This document shows positions 22,001 to 33,319 of a DNA stretch of 64,000 bases, piece after piece. The position numbers were made by a program, and so were the translations under genes. A model generated the notes under the pieces. It searched no databases. It was not told where the DNA came from and saw only the letters and a list, made by a program, of their open reading frames with translations. This stretch comes from Siphonodentalium dalli (Eukaryota; Mollusca; Scaphopoda; Gadilida; Siphonodentaliidae): positions 219,868,205 through 219,932,204 of the forward strand of contig CP136064.1 in assembly GCA_032622095.1 (NCBI GenBank), given 5' to 3'. Positions within the stretch are counted from its first letter, which is position 1, and each line of letters starts with the position of its first letter.

Positions 22001-24323
22001 TTATAACTTATATAGATAATACTTTTGTATTGTATAAACTACATATATTTTTGAAAATCATATACCCCTGTTATGAAACACTTAATCTTGCATGTACTTA
22101 CAATATAACCATTCCTTATTTAATACACAGGTCAGATCTGACCATAGCTGTCCATGTTTGATAAACAAATAACAACTTATGGAGACGGGGGGGGGGGGGG
22201 GGGGGTAATTAAAGTACCATTTAAATATGAGATGGAATCCCCTACAGGTATATTGTTTTAAGAAGTCTGGCTTGTCAACAAATTATAATTTCTCGTTTGA
22301 AGTGAATGAATTTGAATATCAGGCATGTCAAAAGTGGCAGAGATAGGAATTTATCACGTTTGCTTCCAATGAGTTAACTTAAACTCCTAAACATATCCTC
22401 CGAAATCACTAAATCGTTGGATCTGACAGTGAGATGTCCTTGGGTGAATAGGGACAGAGTTAAGATATTTAACACTACTCCTCCCCCACCCCAAATACTT
22501 TAAAGCCTTTCTTAAGAAAAATTATTTGAGCTTTTGATTTCAAGTTGGGTACAGATATATTGATTCCTGTGATCATATCTTTGACAAATTATCAGTTACA
22601 GCTAATCGCTATTGCCAAGGTATGGTTTAAACATCTGCCGATCCTCTCATTTTTAAAACCTATTATTCTGTACAGTGATTACCGGATGTGACACATTAGA
22701 TCTGTTAATGCATATCGTGTGGGGACGTGGCTAGAGGATCTGCATTGGGGGTGTCCACCTTGAAATTTCCAATTGCACCCTCCCCATCTTGAACCAGACC
22801 AAACTCCTAGGTTCGCAAAATACCATTTGCACCGATGGAACCTGCCACATTTAGAAATTCCAACATAACACCCACCCCCCCCCCCCACACCCTAAGGTTT
22901 GAAATCTTCAACTGATGGTCATTGCAGCTTAACAGTATAACTACTAAATCGCTACATTAGTCCAGCCTCTAAAATAGCTATAATCCTTAATAAATTTTCT
23001 CAATGCATTACAGAACAAGAAGGCAGTAGAAGACAGAAGGTGAAAGAAAAAGTTTCACAAAGAAATAGAAAAGGTGATGCTCTTGACAATCCAGCATAAC
23101 TAATTGATTGGTTGTTTAATATTTTAATAATTTTGAAGTAATACATGGAAATGTCCATTAACACAGTACCTCATGATTTACCCAAATGTTAACATGGTTT
23201 GGGAAAAGTTGGGAATAACATATGGAAAATGTGCCTTCCATATATTAATAAGTTCTATTAAATACCTGATAAGCAGTGTTTTGTGATCCAAACAAAGGGA
23301 AGATAAACTAACTGGTTCAGACACTTCACCATAGATGTATTGTTAAGGAACAATTCCAAACTGCAGGAAATTTCAGGATCTCCCTATTTGTTCTTATTAG
23401 TAATCATTATTCACCAGTTGCCTGTTAATGTTGGTCTCTTGTGAAAATGGTGATAAGTATACACTTATAGTGACAGGTTTGGGAAAATTCCATTATTTTC
23501 ATTGAATTTAATGAATTACATGTGTATGTACATGTTTGGTTGATATGGATCTGATATGATATGCTGTTTCTTTCCAGGAGAGAACATAAAACAAAACAAG
23601 AAATTAAAAAGGAAGCATGCTGAAGATGGTTTGCAAGCAGGTAATAGAACTTTTTAATTTGGTCAGTAAACAGAGGGAATGTAAATGCATTTTGGATCTA
23701 GGAAATATGATCAGCTCCAATAAGAGGAAATGAGATCCAGTTATGATGTAACAACTAAGAACATTCAGCATAAACCCAGTCATAAAAGTAAAAGTAAATC
23801 TTAGCTACATGTATTTATTGATGGCAGACCCAGTTTAAAAGTGTAAAATGGGTCAAAATGGGTATCACACATTATTGGAATGCCTTTCAATAGCAAAATC
23901 TACGCATGTATGACTAAGTTTGCCTTTGTATGTGATCGGTTGCATGATGAAAAGGTTATTTTGATATTGTATATATATATATATGAACATTTTCAGTATT
24001 CATATTAGTCCAAGTTTTCACAGATTTAAACATAAACCTTACATTATAGTATTACATTCAGTTCCAATAGATGATGTACTTCCCTAATTCGTTCGATTGT
24101 ACAAAAAATAGTTAGAGAAGTATTATCCATTTGCAGTAATTTCATGTATTCAGTATATGTAAAATAACTTTTCCCTTCACTACTTTCAGATGAGACATAT
24201 CCGGTGAAATATCTTAAGGAAAGTAAAGATGGATCAAGATGCTACATTCAGTGGGAAGCTACTGGAAAAAAACAGTGGATTCCGAAGACTGATGTTATTC
24301 CAAAATCTACCGAATCTAATTGA
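10019..24323 (+). CDS. Homeodomain-like / HMG-box / chromo-like protein, 12 exons, 442 aa
   Basis: Coding exons: 10019-10027, 12892-13041, 13893-14025, 15070-15233, 15814-15958, 18443-18529, 18869-19040, 19394-19473, 21102-21233, 23014-23073, 23578-23640, 24190-24323 (stop TGA). All introns are GT-AG and all phases agree, giving 1,329 nt without a stop. Residues 4-65 resemble a homeodomain (recognition helix RIKTWIHNRCHK). Residues about 83-134 resemble an HMG box (GYNIFCSEKIKG, then GEAWKIMSPADKQNYAAKA). Residues 135-290 are unassigned. An acidic and then a basic, lysine-rich stretch (KKLKRKH, a likely nuclear signal) follows. Residues 399-435 look like a chromo/Tudor barrel (YPVKYLK...YIQWEA...QWIP). 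A nuclear DNA/chromatin-binding role is inferred. The first exon (M-E-T) is short; its start is supported by ATGGAAACG followed by GTAAGTG, but an alternative upstream start is possible. No symbol is assigned. Confidence 0.8.
10028..12891. other. Intron 1 of HD-HMG gene, mostly unassigned
   Basis: A poly-G run of at least 14 lies at about 10297-10312, and TCGATTA-type short repeats at 10545-10600. A short array of GAAGGTTC(CC)TATTCC units of about 21 bp lies at 11933-12012. Poly-C follows at 12053-12063. No coding sequence is recognised. Confidence 0.5.
11933..12012 (+). repeat. Short tandem repeat, about 21-bp unit
   Basis: About four imperfect copies of a unit close to ATTCCGAAGGTTCCCT follow one another. 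The last copies are degraded. Confidence 0.7.
12892..13041 (+). CDS. Exon 2: N-terminal part of homeodomain-like fold
   Basis: Fifty codons in phase 0/0. The peptide begins IKRQRKDTNQSDKIILEEAY and ends KLSTEWTEKRIK. The basic N-terminal arm, the LEEAY pattern of helix 1 and the TEKRIK entry to helix 3 fit a divergent homeodomain. The recognition helix itself is completed in the next exon. Confidence 0.75.
13893..14025 (+). CDS. Exon 3: recognition helix and start of HMG box
   Basis: The exon opens with TWIHNRCHKDKP. This has the invariant Trp and Asn-Arg of homeodomain helix 3 (W48, N51, R52 in homeodomain numbering), with Ile in place of Phe and Cys in place of the second Arg. A linker of about 20 residues follows, then EPRSTGYNIFCSEKIK, which fits the first helix of an HMG box (consensus Pro...Ala-Tyr-x-x-Phe). 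Confidence 0.75.
14060..14300 (+). repeat. Dispersed repeat with poly-C end, copy 1
   Basis: The segment runs from the motif ATTCAGTCCAAAATTTTGAC through ACATTTTCAACCTATTGTTG to a poly-C run at about 14286. A diverged copy in the same orientation lies at 49685-49915 in an intron of the transposase gene, and a shorter relative near 22860-22920. Noncoding. Confidence 0.6.
15070..15233 (+). CDS. Exon 4: HMG-box core
   Basis: It encodes CGDDFTARAKSAGEAWKIMS and then PADKQNYAAKASELNKN, the second and third helices of an HMG box with the characteristic Trp, the Asp-Lys pair and Tyr. The remaining codons (VDPEKRVKIIINTFSEL) lead into a region I do not recognise. Donor CTT|GTAAGT at 15233. Confidence 0.8.
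16533..17700 (+). repeat. Terminal-palindrome repeat family, copy 1
   Basis: The left end is an imperfect palindrome (GTTTACCCATAC...GTATGGTAAAC, 16533-16559). It is followed by GTCGTTGTCCGGATTGACCA and a GTCC/GTCT-rich stretch. The right end carries a second palindrome CCGATCGTGATCGG (17680-17693) and then CCTCACG. Related full copies are at 27106-28410, 21448-22648 and, inverted, 52520-54457. No coding capacity is seen, so it is a non-autonomous repeat of unknown class. It lies in intron 5 of the HD-HMG gene. Confidence 0.7.
19520..19990 (+). repeat. Tandem pair of about 190-bp units
   Basis: Two successive copies contain TCATGGTGTAATCAACTCCT, then TTTGAAACTTCAGA and GTGCAACATGTAT, at about 19566-19735 and 19757-19930. 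A (GTCC)n-like start at 19529-19550 precedes them. A related fragment in inverse orientation lies at about 47350-47530. Confidence 0.65.
20285..21050 (+). repeat. Dispersed repeat 'CCGAAGCCA', truncated copy
   Basis: It begins CCCCGAAGCCACGACAACTA and includes TATTCTTTTGGTGTTGGGCT. It matches 55020-55850 in the same orientation over about 730 bp. The longer copy ends in GGTGGCTTCGGG, the inverted form of its start, so the family has short terminal inverted repeats. This copy lacks that end and stops about 50 bases before exon 9. Confidence 0.65.
21448..22648 (+). repeat. Terminal-palindrome repeat family, copy 3 (subfamily B)
   Basis: The left palindrome is GTGTACCCTAAC...GGTACAC (21450-21476). 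The right end is ATCTGCCGATCCTCTC, where the palindrome is broken. Its interior, including a G run at about 22187-22206 and CCATGTTTGATAAACAAATA, matches the inverted copy at 52520-54457, not the copies at 16.5 and 27.1 kb. Confidence 0.65.
24190..24323 (+). CDS. Last exon: chromo/Tudor-like C terminus
   Basis: It encodes DETYPVKYLKESKDGSRCYI, then QWEATGKKQWIPKTDVIPKS, and stops. The spacing of Tyr, Trp420 and Trp428 looks like a chromo or Tudor barrel (Y-x-V...YxVxW...W-x-P). These proteins read methylated histone tails or bind nucleic acid. The match is by eye and short, so the fold is tentative. Confidence 0.5.
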
Positions 24324-24623
24324 TTGTCACACAGCGAGCGAGAAAATTCAAGCACATGATTGGTCCTAATCCTATAGTTATGACACATGCTTTCTTGCTG
24401 GCTCACAATTTAACTGAACCTTACTCAAAACTACAGGATAAAGACCAATAGTGGGCGTGAATCATCTCATTCTCTCTGTGACAATCAGAACTAAACGCTA
24501 ATAGGACCCAAATATGGTACCGACCCCTGGCATAGTGCAGCATGTGTAAATAGTGCCCATAAATCACTCTTATAACCTTTCGTTTCTCTGAAGTCAATAT
24601 GCTGGGTTTATTTAAACTAACTG

Positions 24624-24629
24624 ATTAAA
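24624..24629 (+). terminator. Candidate polyadenylation signal of the HD-HMG gene
   Basis: ATTAAA lies 301 bases after the stop codon and is the commonest variant of AATAAA in animals. No canonical AATAAA occurs between the stop and the next mobile element at 24721. The assignment is by position only. Confidence 0.35.
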
Positions 24630-24720
24630 GTGATTTGAAACACAAGGCTAACTTTACTAATGACTGAGATTACCTTAATATTTTGGTTCTAAAAATAGTC
24701 CTTTTAGAACGGAGGTGTTA

Positions 24721-25090
24721 TCTACTATATATTTTGAGACTTTGTATATGTGTGTGTGTGTATTATACATTCGAAAACGGCTGCACGGATTGAGCTCAAA
24801 CTTCCTATCTGAGCATAAAATCAGATGGGACGCGTCTCTGAACACTCATTCTCCACTCCCAATCACCAAAATCACCGTCCTTGGTACTTCAGGCTTAATC
24901 ACGTTGATAGTTAAAGAGCGTTCCTATCCGCAGTGTTGTTGATAAAGAGCGTATGCGCGTAATGTCATTCTTATGTCTGTACACGGGCGTCAGCGTCGGT
25001 ATCCAGACACAAGCGTCTCGTGTGATTCTTATGTCTGTCCACATACTTACGGGTTCCTAGGAATGGGGGAGATTTTCATCGGGTCAGTTT
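24721..25090 (+). mobile_element. Helitron-like short element, copy 1
   Basis: It starts A|TCTACTATATATTTTGAGAC, followed by GT repeats and CTGCACGGATTGAGCTCAAA. The same layout is found at 25544. The 3' end is unclear; similarity to the other copy runs to about 25090 (TTTTCATCGGGTCAGTTTTT) and may extend further. The class is inferred from the TC start and from the CTAG end of the neighbouring copy. Confidence 0.45.
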
Positions 25091-25432
25091 TTCTATCCGA
25101 TGTACTGTAAATCATACCTCATTTATGGACGGGTAACTCCAAACCCCAAGTTAAGTCAAATGATTGGTTGGTATAAATTGGACGTTGCTAAACGATCACC
25201 TACGTACGAAATGTAATGTTCAAATATTTTGGCAAGGTAGATAACCCACTTTTCGTAATCAATTCTGAGATATCCAATTTCGGGAATGCAAACAGGAAAG
25301 TAATATGATACGTATTTGCGATGTGTACGCTGGTTTAATATAATAGTATTTGAAGTTTTTATGGCTAGCATGTATAGTTAATATAGTTTAGATGGATAAA
25401 TATTAAAGTATATAGATAGATATATCTAGATA

Positions 25433-25543
25433 TCTACTATATATTTTGAGAACTCTGTGTAAAAAATAAATTAAATTAAAAAAATAAATTAAAAAAATGT
25501 CATGTGTCTGACGAACCACACCAGTGGCGGGCTAATCTGCTAG
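25433..25543 (+). mobile_element. Internally deleted Helitron-like element (111 bp)
   Basis: It begins A|TCTACTATATATTTTGAG and ends GTGGCGGGCTAATCTGCTAG followed directly by T. TC at the 5' end, CTAG at the 3' end and insertion between A and T are the Helitron hallmarks. The stem before CTAG is weak (CCAC...GTGG). The next copy starts at the very next base. Confidence 0.5.
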
Positions 25544-26040
25544 TCTACTATATATTTTGAGAACTCCGTGTATATATATATATATGTATGTGTGTGTGTT
25601 TGTCCTTTATAGAATCGAAATCGGCCTGACCGATCGAGCTCAAACTTCCTATCTAAGGGTAAAAGCAGACAAGACGCTCCGATAACTACTTCTCCACTCC
25701 CAATCACCAAAATCACCATCCTCGGCACTGCGGGGTTAAGGCAGTCACACTCTTTATATTTACCATATTTGGCTGTGTTAACCGAATAACGCTCTTTATT
25801 GTCATCGGCGTTGCTAAACGGTCACCTATGCGTACGAAGCAACGGACGCAGAACGCACCGGAACGGTGGAATGCATTTATCTTGATTAAAAAGGCAGAAT
25901 TAACTCATTGGAAGAAAAAAAAATGTGTGTTGTGTGATTCTTATTTCTGTCGTTCCTAGGAACGGGGGAGATTTTCATCGGGTCAGTTTTTCCGCCCGAT
26001 GTACCGTAAATCATACCTCTTTTAGGGACGGGTACCATAA
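25544..26040 (+). mobile_element. Helitron-like short element, copy 2
   Basis: It starts TCTACTATATATTTTGAGAA directly after the CTAG of the preceding element. It shares with 24721-25090 the stretches CGAGCTCAAACTTCCTATCT, CACTCCCAATCACCAAAATC and GGGGGAGATTTTCATCGGGT. The 3' end is not sharply defined. Confidence 0.45.
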
Positions 26041-27105
26041 TTTCTCTTGATTAAAAAGGCAGAATTAGAGATTATAGCTCTAGCCAATCAGCAGCCTGCT
26101 GATTCTGAGAATAATTCGCGTGGCAATTTTATAGCATCTTGGAATCAGTCGCCAATTTTCTTTCTTAGCACAAAGACTTGTCCAGACTTCCAAAAAATAT
26201 TTTAACCCTCCCGCCCTACCTTTATCATATTGAGCTTGCAATGAGGAGATACTCATGAAGTTAGCAGGGATGTGAGAACTTGTGGGCGTCTATAATCAAA
26301 CAGCTGTCTTTAATCAAACTACAACCAAGTCAATAGCATGTAAATGTTCAGTCTAAACTTTGGATAAACACTATAATTTTGTCCGATGATCTCACATCCC
26401 TGATAGATGACATTATATTGTATATATGTATTGTTTTCATCACAATGTAAACTGTATGATCGATTTGTTTCACTTGGCACTGTTAAATTATTATCTTCAT
26501 TCTGTTGAAATTGTATGTTATACATTGTACTGATTATAATATGTTCGATCGTTTTTAGGCATTCAGAGTTTTGAAGGAGTTTCCCAATGAATGTATTACA
26601 ATAGGGCAATCTTTCCAATGTATAGTTAGCGGGAAGCTCCTTCAGATCTCCATGTTTGGGACCTTGATAGTCATAGCTTTCCCTGCTACAAAATATATAT
26701 AAAGGGTCCTCAGGGTTTTGTAGCTGTGACTATATGCTGGCTTTTGGCGCTTTACACCCACAAACAGTATTTCACTCAAAATTTTTATCATGGTCTGATT
26801 CACCTTAATGGACATTTAGATTTCTTCAAAAATATTACCATGATAAATTCGTAGCCAGCAACAAGGACTTTTAATCAATTGACACATTTGAGTGATTTTG
26901 ACGAATAAAATATTTCGTCGGACCGCATACACTAGTCTATTAGTTTCTTCGCTGCCTGGGGTATATTAACCTTCTTCAAATGAAGAACCATCATTTAGTA
27001 GGCAAGGGAGTGGCATAAATGTAAAGCTTGTGTGCTGTCCATCGTACTGATTACATGATATGAATAATTTAAGATATGATATAATTTTACACTGAAAGGC
27101 TTTTT
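26041..27105. other. Intergenic, nothing recognised
   Basis: AT-rich sequence. The longest open frame (26319-26618, minus, 99 codons) has no recognisable motif, no splice support and a composition like its surroundings, so I do not call it. Confidence 0.4.
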
Positions 27106-28410
27106 ATGTTTACCCATACCATAGTATGGTAAACATAGTGTCGTTGCCCGGATTGACCACTCGTCGTTAGTCCGTCTGTCTGTCTGTCCGTCCGTCTGTC
27201 TGTAGACACTTTACGAGTAATGCGATAACTCAAACATTTTCTATCCGATCGAAACCAAATTTGTATATGGGTTTCTCAGCCCAAAATACAGATCGAGTTC
27301 GAATTTGGGTTTGATCCGAGATTTTGTTAGAGTTATGGCCATTTTTCAACTTAGAATTCACGCATTCTGCCATAACTCAAACATTTTTTAACTGATGGGA
27401 ACCAAATTTGGTATGTGAGTTTCACAGCCCAAAATACAGATCGAGTTCGAATATGGGTTTCATCCGATTAATTTTAAAGGAGTTATGGCCCTTTTTCGAA
27501 GAAAAAAAATTATTTAAAAAAAAAAATATTTTTAACAATTTCATTTAGATATTGATAAAGTTGATAAAAAGATTTCCAATGTGTCCCTTTAATTTTTTTA
27601 AATAATTTAAAAAACTAAATTTTGTTTAAGTTAAAAAAATTTGAAAAACTAACACCATTATAACTCTGCCAAGGGTACCCCAAATCACCACACCAAATTT
27701 GATTAAATCGGTCCAAAATCTTGTGTTATGTACTGGTAAATCTGTTTGGAGCAACATTAAATCCAATTCACCAATTGCCTTTGGACTACTTAGCTATTGA
27801 TAAGGCTATATTATTTTCTGATGTATCTTATGCCAATGTGCAAATAATCTGATAAAGAAGGCTATGGTATCTAATTTAAAATAAAGATTCAACAATAAAC
27901 ATCACATGATATTAACAGTAGACTTGGACATCTGTGCTGCAGAGTTATATCTTCAGATGGTCTGATATCATTATAATTGTTATTGGTTTAATAGAGAGGT
28001 CATTGTTCAACATAAACAATTCCTGTGATATTTTGACAGCTCTGCTATATAATTGATATTAATGGGTCAGCGGTGAGGTTGCTTATCTGTATACTAGGAC
28101 ACATTATTATTGTAAACTTAAATTGGACTCTCTTAACCCAAGTATTCCATGTCCAGGTCACACCTACACATTTAACCCATGGGCTTGCTGGCTGTGGCGG
28201 TTTAGCATTACAGATCCTGTACCAGTGCATTCTCTTATATAAATGCCAGTGACCCATAAATTCCAATAATTTGTGTTATGTACATTTGTCTATAATAGTA
28301 CATAACAGTATACTCTATAATTCAACACCAAAACTCTCATTTATCCGATCATATTAAATTTTTATCGCCAAGGGATGGGTTATCATCTGCCGATCATGAT
28401 CGGCCTCTCG
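27106..28410 (+). repeat. Terminal-palindrome repeat family, copy 2
   Basis: This is the best-preserved copy of the short subfamily. The left palindrome is GTTTACCCATACCATAGTAT...AAAC (27108-27134) and the right palindrome is CCGATCATGATCGG, followed by CCTCTCG. The interior matches 16533-17700, including CAGCCCAAAATACAGATCGA and TTGGACTACTTAGCTATTGA. Noncoding. Confidence 0.7.
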
Positions 28411-31400
28411 TTTAATTTCCAACTTGCTTATCTATAACATTTATGTGATGAAATGAGTTCTAGTAAGCATCGGGACTTCACTTGAAACAATTTCCATCTG
28501 GCTAATTACTGGTGCCAATTAATAATAGTTGATGAGAAGAAAATAAAATGTCTTTGATAACACCTCATACCTTATATTATGGTAGGTGTCAGTAACTGAC
28601 CAATATGTAAGTTTGTATCTATATTTAGTTTAATTGGCATACCCCTTGTTAATATCTCTCTGGAAACTGGGCAAGGGGAGTTGCAGTTGTTTATATGATA
28701 GCAGACCCCCCCCCCCCCCCCATGCAAAATGTATATATGGACTAGTGATGGAAAATAGATGATCAACTGTAACCCCTTCATGACTGGAGATGCGTTGTGC
28801 AGCATTAAATATCCTGTGCTTTCTCTCTTATATCAGAGTCTCCGATAGGGGGTCTTGCATATATAAGAGAATGCACTGGCTTATACGGTCAAAGTAGATA
28901 ATGCTAGGCCAATGTATTCTCTTATATATAAGATAATTCATTGGCACAGGGTTTTCGCAAAATTTCAGGAAGCTCAAGTCAATGAAGGGTTACATGTAAG
29001 TTCATCCAATGTACTTTACATTGATTACGTGATTGCATGTGAGTTCTTGTTGTGCTCATATCAGTGCCTTATTTCAAGTAGGGCCCTGTGAGTATCGTAT
29101 TTATTATTTAACCAGGTAATTTTACCATTTGCCAGTGACAACATCACCAGGGTAAAGCCCCACCGTATACTATATGTGACGGGTCCACATGGGACAGCCA
29201 TTACCTGAGAACAGGCCAGGAACATACTAATGTGTTCTTGAGTCTGGATTCTTACCCCCAAAGTTTTGGGGTAGTAAGAAATTAAGAATTCAGACATGAG
29301 AACATGTTCTTGATATACATTCTTTATGTTCCTGTTTTGTTCTTGGATGTTTGAATCTGCAAAATAATGTTCACTGTTTGAGTATTCGGCCTTGGTTATC
29401 TACCAGTACTGTTTGTTATCTTAGAAGAACGTGGATTCAAATACACCCTATGATGAGCAGAGATACAAAATTTTATGGTATTATAGCAGTTGTTCCAGAA
29501 TAGTATGGTCATATACCTTGGCCAGTAACCTACGTAGGCCTACTCCAGTCAGCAGTGCATGGCTGCGAATCTGACTACTGAAAGAGTCAATCAACACCTC
29601 GGAGAAAACCACTGATATGAAATGGTTATTCACTAAGAATATTTAATATAAACCAGGAAAATAATGAAGCAACCAAAAGTAAAATAATCATAAAAATCAG
29701 AGTTCCCTTTATGTATCAAATGGGTTGTATATACCGATAGTTGAATCTGTTTCTATGTTTGTGAACATTAGACTGACCACAAAGACCAAATACCACGGAC
29801 AGGCTGCAAACATGTTCTCACCGTTTTGAACACCCTGATGACATCTTGGTGATCTACTGTTCAAGACACGGCAATATCATACGACTTCCCCATCGTCACC
29901 CAATGTTTCGAGTTTTCAAACAAATGTAACTCTAATATTCCAGTTATTTAGTAAAAAATAACCTTTACTAAATAACCGATGAACTCAAAGAATCAAACCA
30001 CAGAGAGACACATTTCAAGAACACTATAGGAAATAAACCTGACTGTATTTGTAGATATTACAGTGCAGGAACCAATTCTGGTTGTACTGGTCCAGGTGGC
30101 CGAGTAACTTTATAACCCTGTGGTTGACTCCGGTAGCATTCTTCAACGTGCACACACCGAGGCGTGTACACGGGTCAGCCATTAATATCTGCACCTGATC
30201 AGACATCGTACTGCATCCCACGCCAACATACGTGGACAAGTGTTGTAATGGGTGGAAGTCCGCATTTTGCATTTGGATCTTTATTCAGTGATTTCGAATG
30301 AGACTTGTCAGTCTGACAGAGTTTTGATTTTTTGTCATAATACCTGAACAAATTGCGAGACAAGTACGCTACCTCTCGGCTACCGACTTACCTCGACGGT
30401 ACATTCTAACAAACAGTGACAAACTTCAGATAAAAAATTACTTCATGGGGAAGTCTTGTGAGATTGCCCAAGGCACACAATAATACCAATTTGAATACAC
30501 CTAACGAATATATTGTAAAATTGAAACAATGTGATAACTACAGTCGGTAGCCTCAGCTCAGTGAGATAACATGATTGCCGTATGGATAGAGACAACGGCG
30601 AGTTTGTATTACCGTACCACGAAAATCGGCAATATGCCAATGAATATTGTTTCACTGTTTTAGTAATTTTCCTAAATAATTACAATTAACTGGCTAACAT
30701 GTGTGAATGCGTTTGGTTTCACAATGACCATTTGGTCTTAGAACGGTAATGCCAAATTACATTGATAAAACATTATTCCACTTTGCTCGGTTTGATAATG
30801 TAATCATACTTCCGGGTCGAAACTGAAATTTCGGCAAATCGGCGTAAGTCGCCTGCACACCGAAAAATATATCTATATTAGTTCTTCAGACACGTTTTAA
30901 AACACAAATGAGTATGCCAATCACGATGATTTTCAATTACTTTATAACAATCGAGTCAGCGGCCTGAAGCATGATGAATTTACCATGTATTTGATGAAAA
31001 ATTTCTTTTGTCGATAGTTCGCCCAAATTGAAAAGAAAAAAAATCGGCCATTTGTTCTAACAACCTAACAATGCCGTGATAAATATATCATATAACGTAA
31101 CAATTGAAAAGTTCATATTGATTGATTGATTGATTTTTGATGTAAAGACATACACGTATATTGTTTTAACAGGTTACAAATATAATAAATTACAAGCAAA
31201 TAAAAAGGAGCTTTTAACATAATTTCAGTTGTTAGGCTATATAAGAAATCGCAAATTTTGAAACAAAAATGAGGCTGTAAAGAAGTCAAAGTGAATACCA
31301 ATGGTATGATGGCTGAAATTTAGAAAAAAATCGTGGAGTACATGTACGGCTAGATATCGGGGATGGCACAAAAATACGTATTTAAGTTGCGGATACGTAT

Positions 31401-33190
31401 TTAGTTGTCAATATATAAACGCAATGGCTTGTGGCTAAGATCATGGCGACATTATTTCGGGGAGCAACGCTTGGATCACGATTGGATATACATGTTATAG
31501 CTAGCTATATAGGCCCTACAACATGTAAGATAAGATACGTTTAGGATACATATTTGTGTAGGACAACCAACATGTATAGGAAATACATGGTAGTATATAT
31601 GTGATATACATGTAACAGATTACCACATTGTACATACATGAGTATGGCGTTTATATAGGGTATGAGACTGGTAAAGCTGTCCGGCACTAACATGTGACCA
31701 AAACCATCGGGGATAGCATAAGAAAACAGTCCTAAGACCATTTATTTCCATTATGGTCCCCAGTGGATTCAGGCCACATGCATGAGAGACCGGAACACAC
31801 ACATACGCTTGCTACTGGTTTTAAAATAAATTATGTTATATATTTATGAAATGCAAACGGTCTGTTGAAATTAAAGTCACGATAGGTGACAGTGAGCTGA
31901 TCAGCACATATTTTCCACTAGAGTTAAAAATCACTGAAGATGTATGTATATCGAATAAAACAGGCGAGAGGGTGTCGATTTTGACTACTGTGTGGATGCA
32001 ATCGTGATCCAAGCGTGACAGTCGCGTAGAGCCCATTCATATTACGACCGTCAATGGCTCGAGCACGTAAAGAGAATAGGATACTTCTACTAAATGCTCA
32101 ACAATAAGTTCAGAGGCCAGCTCTTATTCTTAAAGTTTCTTTTCAATCTGGTTCACCTCTCAAAAAAGTAATCGCACCGACATATATATATACGTATATG
32201 ACATGCGGAGAAATGTCTTCTCACTTGTTGAAACTGCGTTAACGATGATCAATGTTCTAGGATTTGTGTCTGTCGCTGGATCAATTCACCCGACGTGTCT
32301 TCGTTGCCGTTATATATTCCAAAAGAAATGGGCCTATAAGGCTATAAGCCCATATGCCCAGGCCTATACCAGGCCAATATATGGCTGGGACAAACTTTCC
32401 GTTTTTTATGTGAACGTATATATAACATCGCCGAGTTTGCGTGACAAAATTATTTTTGTCGTTTAATCCCAAATTGTGTGGAAATTGTGGTCAAAGCCTT
32501 CTGTGTATTATGCGTGGTTTATCCCCGACAAATATATATGCAAACACAATTAATAACGCACGCAACGTAACGTATATTTCAAGTCGTCAGTTTTTCACGG
32601 GATTTCGCAGTCTACATGCATGGTTTTGATAAATGACAGTAATGGACAGTGATTCTCAAAGAAGGATAACAATGACTTGTGTCATGCGTCTTAGTGCATG
32701 TAGATGCATAATAGTGTTCCAGATAATATGTCAACCCATATGCATATGAAAAACGGATTGCCCTTATAGAAAGTACGGTATAGTTAAGATATATGCACAC
32801 TAGATCTGTTATCAGTTTATAGTAGAAATATTTATGCGCACATTGGTCTATATTTCTTGTACATATTATCAAGGGGTTATATCATTATTTACATTATGGT
32901 GGTATACTGTGTTATTTCTATATAGTGCAACTTATTACAATGCTATACTGTTCTGTTTTTTGACGCATGAAAAATGATTGTATGGGATGGAATAAGGAAC
33001 GTGACAACAGGGTCTGGATTGGTGAACTGTTCAATAATTGAAAAGTTCATATCTGACCATTTATGTGAATTGCATACATGCTAAGTTGTAATTGTCAAAC
33101 CACCCTCCCCATAATGCTAGGCACGGGCTCGATCTACTGAATGTAATATCTGATATAGGATGCTAACCGTGTTACGTGAAACAACAAGAG
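28411..33190. other. Intergenic, mainly unassigned
   Basis: Poly-C lies at about 28707-28720. A dispersed repeat lies at 28842-28990 (CAGGGTTTTCGCAAAATTTC), with a relative at 59145-59310. An imperfect hairpin lies around 29216-29310. A 12-bp stem TTATTTAGTAAA/TTTACTAAATAA lies at 29943-29975, and TGATTGATTGATTGATT at about 31119. Several 60-90 codon open frames occur on both strands, but none has a motif or splice context that supports a gene. Confidence 0.4.
28842..28990 (+). repeat. Dispersed repeat, copy 1
   Basis: It shares AAGAGAATGCACTGGCTTA, the ATTCATTGGCAC motif and GGTTTTCGCAAAATTTCAGG with 59145-59310 in the same orientation. About 150 bp, noncoding. Confidence 0.55.
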
Positions 33191-33319
33191 CATATCTAGG
33201 GTGTGGCAAAATACCACATTTAGCCATTTCGAATTGTACTATACCGCAAAATAAAATAATGCTTTATATTTGAAGAAAATCTTATATACCCCTAATTTCA
33301 ATGCCAAATGCGGACAAAT

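Noticed and set aside
26319-26618. 99-codon minus-strand open frame in the intergenic region
   Set aside because: No motif recognised, ordinary local composition, no start context or neighbours that suggest a gene.
29061-29297. 78-codon minus-strand open frame
   Set aside because: It coincides with an imperfect inverted repeat (GTTCTTG motifs around 29216-29310) and has no domain.
32203-32466. 87-codon plus-strand open frame
   Set aside because: Mixed composition without a recognisable domain and with an overlapping frame on the other strand; probably chance.
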